A stretch of DNA of 8,594 bases from Anaerolineales bacterium. Its GTDB lineage: Bacteria > Chloroflexota > Anaerolineae > Anaerolineales > VGOW01. The DNA lies in NCBI GenBank assembly GCA_919901875.1, contig CAKKQG010000442.1:1-8594 (forward strand), written 5' to 3'. Position 1 is the first letter of the stretch. Each line of letters starts with the position of its first letter. The notes beneath the pieces are model-generated. The model was not told the origin of the DNA and made no database searches. It saw only the letters and a list, made by a program, of their open reading frames with translations. Position numbers and translations under genes: made by a program. Below are positions 5,383-8,594 of the stretch, piece by piece.

Positions 5383-6332
5383 TGCCTGTGATCCACCCCA
5401 CGCGTGACCGTCTGATCCATCCCGACCCGTTCACCGCCGCGTCGCCGCCACAACGCCGCCCGGACTGGATCAAAGTCCGCGCCCCTTCGGGCGAGACGTA
5501 CGAGAATCTAAAACGCCTCATGCGCTCTAAAACTTTGCACACCGTGTGCGAAGAAGCGATGTGTCCCAACATGGGTGAATGTTGGGGAAGCGGCACCGCC
5601 ACATTTTTAATGATGGGCGATGTTTGCACGCGCACCTGCGGCTTCTGCGACATCAAACATGGTCGCCCCTCGCCTCTCGACTTCGCCGAACCGGAACGCG
5701 TGGCGCAAGCGGTGAAAGCGATGAATTTGAATCACGCCGTCATCACTTCGGTTAATCGTGATGAACGCGAAGACGGCGGTGCGCCCATTTTTGCAATGGT
5801 CATCAAACGCATCCGCGAGATTCACGCCGGATGTTCCATCGAAGTCCTCATCCCTGACTTCAAAGGCAGGATCGAAGCGCTGCAGATCGTCATGGAAGCC
5901 CGTCCCGAAATTTTGAATCACAACGTCGAGACCGTGCCGCGACTCTTTAAGAAAGTTCAACCGCAAGATAACTACGATTGGGCGGCGGCGACTCTTTCTA
6001 ATGCCAAGAAACTTGACCCCGATGTGCTAACCAAAAGCGGAATCATGTTGGGGTTGGGCGAGACGATGGACGAAGTGAAAGAGATCATGCGCGATCAGCG
6101 CAGTTGGGGCGTGGACATTCTTACCGTGGGTCAATATCTTCAGCCTTCTAAAAAACATTTGCCTATCGAGCGGTATTACACCCTTGACGAGTTCAAAGAA
6201 ATTAAACGCTTCGGGCTGGAGATCGGTTTCAGGTGGGTCGAGTCGGCGCCACTGGTGCGCTCGTCGTATCATGCCGATCAGCAGGTGAAGGCGTTGAGCG
6301 CGGTGCATCGCCAGTTGTATGGAGATCAGTAG
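5382..6332 (+). CDS. lipA: Lipoyl synthase (radical SAM)
   Basis: A 316-residue cytoplasmic enzyme that inserts two sulfurs into protein-bound octanoyl groups, making the lipoyl cofactor of 2-oxoacid dehydrogenases and the glycine cleavage H protein. Both [4Fe-4S] sites are present. The radical-SAM cluster is C82-x3-C86-x2-C89 (CTRTCGFC). The auxiliary, sulfur-donating cluster is C56-x4-C61-x5-C67 ([12 protein letters not shown]), completed by Ser in the C-terminal RSSYH motif (293-297). Length and motif order are those of ordinary LipA. The ATG at 5382 has GGAG at 5368-5371, 10 nt upstream inside the preceding gene, and forms a TAATG overlap with its stop, so translation is probably coupled. 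The usual partner lipB (octanoyl transferase) is not in the window, so octanoylation must be encoded elsewhere. The downstream receiver gene overlaps by 1 nt. Confidence 0.97.
   Translation: MPVIHPTRDRLIHPDPFTAASPPQRRPDWIKVRAPSGETYENLKRLMRSKTLHTVCEEAMCPNMGECWGSGTATFLMMGDVCTRTCGFCDIKHGRPSPLDFAEPERVAQAVKAMNLNHAVITSVNRDEREDGGAPIFAMVIKRIREIHAGCSIEVLIPDFKGRIEALQIVMEARPEILNHNVETVPRLFKKVQPQDNYDWAAATLSNAKKLDPDVLTKSGIMLGLGETMDEVKEIMRDQRSWGVDILTVGQYLQPSKKHLPIERYYTLDEFKEIKRFGLEIGFRWVESAPLVRSSYHADQQVKALSAVHRQLYGDQ
6321..6324 (+). promoter_or_regulatory. Shine-Dalgarno site for the receiver gene
   Basis: GGAG inside the last codons of lipA lies 7 nt before GTG at 6332. It decides this start over the longer in-frame extension beginning at 6233. 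Confidence 0.7.
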
Positions 6333-6715
6333 TGGCAAAAGTTTTGGTTCTAGTCATTGAAGATATGCTTGATAATGCCGAACTGGCGCGCAAAGTATTA
6401 ACCGCGCGCGGCTACGAAGTGATTCTGGCTTACGACGCCGAATCGGGATTGAAGACGGCGATCGAGCAGCACCCCGATATTATTTTGCTCGATCTGGGTT
6501 TGCCGGATTACGATGGGCAGACCTTAGCCGGTTGGTTGCGTGATGAACCTTCGTTAACCAAAATTCCGATTGTAGCCGTCACTGCCTGGCCTCCAGAGAC
6601 AGCGCGCCAGATGGTAGAGAGCTACGGCTGCAATGGTTGCATCAGCAAGCCGATTGACGTTGCAAATTTTGCCGACCAGATTGCCGCGTTTCTAAAACCT
6701 TCACCCGCCTCCTAA
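6332..6715 (+). CDS. Stand-alone response-regulator receiver (CheY/DivK-like)
   Basis: A 127-residue single-domain phosphoacceptor protein. The receiver landmarks are all present: acidic pair E10-D11, phosphorylation site D54 in LLDLGLPD, switch residue T84 (AVTA) and K106 in SKP. No output domain follows; only about eight residues remain after the last helix. Such proteins act by protein-protein contact with kinases or other partners, and no histidine kinase lies in the window. I place the start at GTG 6332, which overlaps the lipA stop by one nucleotide (TAGTG), has GGAG 7 nt upstream and gives a normal receiver N-terminus (MAKVLVLVIED). An in-frame extension to 6233 would add 33 non-family residues out of lipA sequence. 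The stop abuts the start of the next gene, so co-translation is likely. Its partner and output are unknown. Confidence 0.92.
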   Translation: MAKVLVLVIEDMLDNAELARKVLTARGYEVILAYDAESGLKTAIEQHPDIILLDLGLPDYDGQTLAGWLRDEPSLTKIPIVAVTAWPPETARQMVESYGCNGCISKPIDVANFADQIAAFLKPSPAS

Positions 6716-7582
6716 ATGTCTCTTACACACGCCGACGATTCAATCCGACTTGTTCCCGCGAGTCAATTTACAATCGAACAACTCACCGCGCTTTACAACA
6801 AAACTCGCGTAGATTACATGGTGCCAATGCCCATGAATGTGGCGCGCCTCGCCGACTACATCCGTCTCTATGACGTAGATTTAGATCACTCGTTTGTGGC
6901 AATGCAAGGCGAAGAAATGTTGGGAGTGGCGATGTTAGGTGTGCGCCATCAGCGCGCGTGGATCACGCGGCTCGGCGTGGTGCCGACTACCCGCCGTCAC
7001 GGCGCAGGGAAAATGTTGGTGAAATCTTTGATTGACGCCGCCGACTCGTTGAGCAGCCATCTCATTATGCTCGAAGTGATCAAGAACAACGCGCCCGCCC
7101 ATCAACTATTTTTGAAACTCGGATTCCGCGAGACGGGCGAGCTTCTGGTTTTGCGCCGCCCGCCGCGCACCTCACCGCCCGACCCAATGGTGGCAGATGC
7201 TCAACGTTTAGATCGAACTGACTCATTGGTCTTGGTCGGTCATGATCGCGGAATGCAGCCGTGGACGAATCAGTCTGAATCGTTAACCAATGCACAAGAA
7301 GTTTCGGGCATTCGTTTAACCTTAGCCGACGGCAGCCGTGGTTGGCTGGTGTATCAGCGCCAAAAATTTTTGCTCACACGCTTCGCTTTCAAAACAGAAC
7401 ACGGCGATCCCGTCACGGTGGCGCGCGCGCTTCTCAGCCATCTTCACTCGCAATATCCCCGACTCGATACGCAGATCGAAAACATACAGATGGGCGATCC
7501 GCATCTGCCCGCGTTTTACGACATGGGCTACATGGAGTCATTCCGCCGCGTTGAGATGTGGCGGCTTGCTAAGAGTGATTGA
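6716..7582 (+). CDS. GNAT-family acetyltransferase, probably two GNAT-like halves
   Basis: A 288-residue protein. The N-terminal half (about 10-147) is a recognisable GNAT domain: motif A with the acetyl-CoA pyrophosphate loop RRHGAG (93-98) after the strand AWITRLGVVP, a following helix, then LEVIKNNAPAHQLFLKLGFRETGE (119-142), the typical motif B. The C-terminal half (about 195-284) lacks a clear acetyl-CoA loop. It ends in LPAFYDMGYMESFRRVEMW (264-282), which resembles the closing helix and strand of a GNAT domain, so I read it as a degenerate second copy (inference). The acceptor substrate cannot be told from the sequence. The ATG at 6716 immediately follows the TAA of the receiver gene and has no Shine-Dalgarno sequence, so it probably depends on translational coupling. 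It is the last gene of the operon, and its end overlaps mutY by 14 bp tail-to-tail. Confidence 0.83.
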   Translation: MSLTHADDSIRLVPASQFTIEQLTALYNKTRVDYMVPMPMNVARLADYIRLYDVDLDHSFVAMQGEEMLGVAMLGVRHQRAWITRLGVVPTTRRHGAGKMLVKSLIDAADSLSSHLIMLEVIKNNAPAHQLFLKLGFRETGELLVLRRPPRTSPPDPMVADAQRLDRTDSLVLVGHDRGMQPWTNQSESLTNAQEVSGIRLTLADGSRGWLVYQRQKFLLTRFAFKTEHGDPVTVARALLSHLHSQYPRLDTQIENIQMGDPHLPAFYDMGYMESFRRVEMWRLAKSD

Positions 7583-8594
7583 TTAACGACTCGGCGATCA
7601 GGCGATCGGTCTTGCCCATGGGGTAAGCCGCCAACGCGCGCGGCGGCAGCCACTTAAAATCGGCGACTTCAATCGCGCGTGGTTTGCCTTTAATCAATTT
7701 TGTTTCAAAAACATACAGCGTGATCTTGAAATGCGAATACGCATGTCGTAGAGTCATTACGGGTTTTCCAACTTTCACTTCTATCCCCAACTCCTCTTTC
7801 AACTCTCTTCGTAAACACATTTCTTTTGTTTCCCCTTTTTCCATTTTGCCGCCCGGGAACTCCCACATCCCGCCCAATAATTTATCTGCCGGGCGTTGGG
7901 CGATCAACACGCGCCCATTTTTGCGGATGATGCCAGCCGTCACATCGTAATGCGGCGTGGGCTTTTTCTTTTTTGCCACAGGTCGCGCTTCTTGCACGCC
8001 AAGTTTTTTCGCCTCACAAAATTTTTTCAACGGGCATTGTTCGCATAATGGATTCTGCGTCTTGCAGATCGTCGCGCCTAAATCCATCAACGCCTGGTTG
8101 TAGTCGCCTGCTTTGCCATGTGGCACTAAGCTCTCTGCCAACGCCCAAAGTTCTTTTTCACCTTGAGGCGACTTTACATCGTATTGAAGATTAAAGAGTC
8201 GCGACAAGACGCGCTTAACGTTCCCATCCACCACGGCGGCGTCACCGTTGAAAGCGATGGAGACGATTGCCCCGGCCGTGTAACGTCCAACGCCGGGTAG
8301 AGTCCGTAATCGCTCCAGATCATTTGGCACGTTGCCGTTAAATTCGCGTAACACTTTTTGCGCCGCTTTATGCAAGTTGCGCGCGCGCGAATAATAACCA
8401 AGCCCCTGCCACACCCGCAACACCTCGCGCTGGTTCGCCTTCGCCAATTTTTTCACGCTGGGGAATCGTTTGAGCCAACGGCGATAGTAGGGGATAACCG
8501 TATCCACTTGAGTCTGTTGCAGCATGATCTCGCTGACCCATACATGATACGGATTCTTCGATCCGCGCCACGGCATCACGCGCGCATTTTTTTT
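7569..8594 (-). CDS. mutY: Adenine DNA glycosylase MutY with an intact Nudix box; 5' end cut by the window
   Basis: A base-excision repair glycosylase that removes A mispaired with 8-oxoguanine. 341 residues are visible. The frame stays open through the right edge, where the preceding codons read KKNAR ahead of the conserved MPWRG, so only a short N-terminus is missing. Numbering from the in-frame GTG at 8579: catalytic E17 in SEIMLQQTQV, helix-hairpin-helix LPGVGRYTAG (94-103), catalytic D118 in VVDGNVKR, and [4Fe-4S] ligands C172-x6-C179-x2-C182-x5-C188. A Lys-rich linker (203-206) leads to the C-terminal Nudix-fold domain (about 211-332), with YSH at 281-283 matching the FSH loop that reads 8-oxoG. 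This domain also has a full Nudix hydrolase signature at 244-266 (G-x5-E250-x7-RELKEELGI), which E. coli MutY lacks. It may therefore also hydrolyse a nucleotide such as 8-oxo-dGTP (inference). The stop is TAG at 7569-7571. Confidence 0.95.
   Translation of the reverse strand, partial: KKNARVMPWRGSKNPYHVWVSEIMLQQTQVDTVIPYYRRWLKRFPSVKKLAKANQREVLRVWQGLGYYSRARNLHKAAQKVLREFNGNVPNDLERLRTLPGVGRYTAGAIVSIAFNGDAAVVDGNVKRVLSRLFNLQYDVKSPQGEKELWALAESLVPHGKAGDYNQALMDLGATICKTQNPLCEQCPLKKFCEAKKLGVQEARPVAKKKKPTPHYDVTAGIIRKNGRVLIAQRPADKLLGGMWEFPGGKMEKGETKEMCLRRELKEELGIEVKVGKPVMTLRHAYSHFKITLYVFETKLIKGKPRAIEVADFKWLPPRALAAYPMGKTDRLIAESLINHS

Noticed and set aside
6233..6331. N-terminal extension of the receiver protein by 33 residues
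   Set aside because: It overlaps lipA in another frame, does not resemble receiver sequence, and a well-placed GGAG supports GTG at 6332.

Overview
This is an 8.6 kb window of compact bacterial chromosome at roughly 50% G+C. It holds eight coding regions, two of them cut by the window edges. The gene set, the frequent Uma2-type nuclease family and the degenerate short repeats in the spacers fit a Chloroflexota (Anaerolineae-like) or similar environmental bacterium. That placement is an inference from style, not from a marker gene.

Layout. (a) 2-250 (+) is the last 82 residues of an unidentified Thr/Val/Ser-rich beta protein. A strong, probably bidirectional terminator (282-319) and a 90-bp palindromic dispersed repeat of the CGTCATTGCGAG type (334-423) follow it. 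(b) 427-1614 (-) is a membrane-embedded M28 zinc peptidase whose metal-binding core is split by a transmembrane hairpin. (c) 1651-1757 is a G/T-rich leader with a predicted G-quadruplex, directly ahead of (d) 1766-3283 (+), an MscS-type channel fused to a cyclic-nucleotide-binding domain. (e) 3284-3662 is a gene-free spacer between convergent genes. It has inverted repeats, a possible structured RNA ending in a good intrinsic terminator, and two sets of 7-bp tandem repeats. (f) 3663-4640 (-) is an aldo/keto reductase close to the voltage-gated K+ channel beta-subunit family. (g) A compact divergent promoter region (4641-4731) leads into a tightly packed four-gene operon on the + strand: Uma2-family predicted endonuclease, lipoyl synthase lipA, a stand-alone receiver protein, and an N-acetyltransferase-like protein. 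Its junctions overlap by 1 nt, overlap by 1 nt, and abut. (h) 7569-8594 (-) is the adenine DNA glycosylase mutY, missing only its extreme N-terminus. Its C-terminal domain carries a complete Nudix box, and it overlaps the end of the acetyltransferase gene by 14 bp tail-to-tail.

How the genes work together. The operon joins lipoate cofactor biosynthesis to genes with no obvious pathway link, so it may reflect shared expression rather than a shared pathway. The cyclic-nucleotide-gated channel and the K+-channel-beta-like reductase are neighbours but convergent, so a functional link is only speculative. I found no CRISPR array, tRNA, rRNA, transposase or phage gene. The items most worth following up are the candidate structured RNA at 3361-3563, the MutY with an intact Nudix signature, the split-core M28 protease and the lipA-centred overlapping operon.
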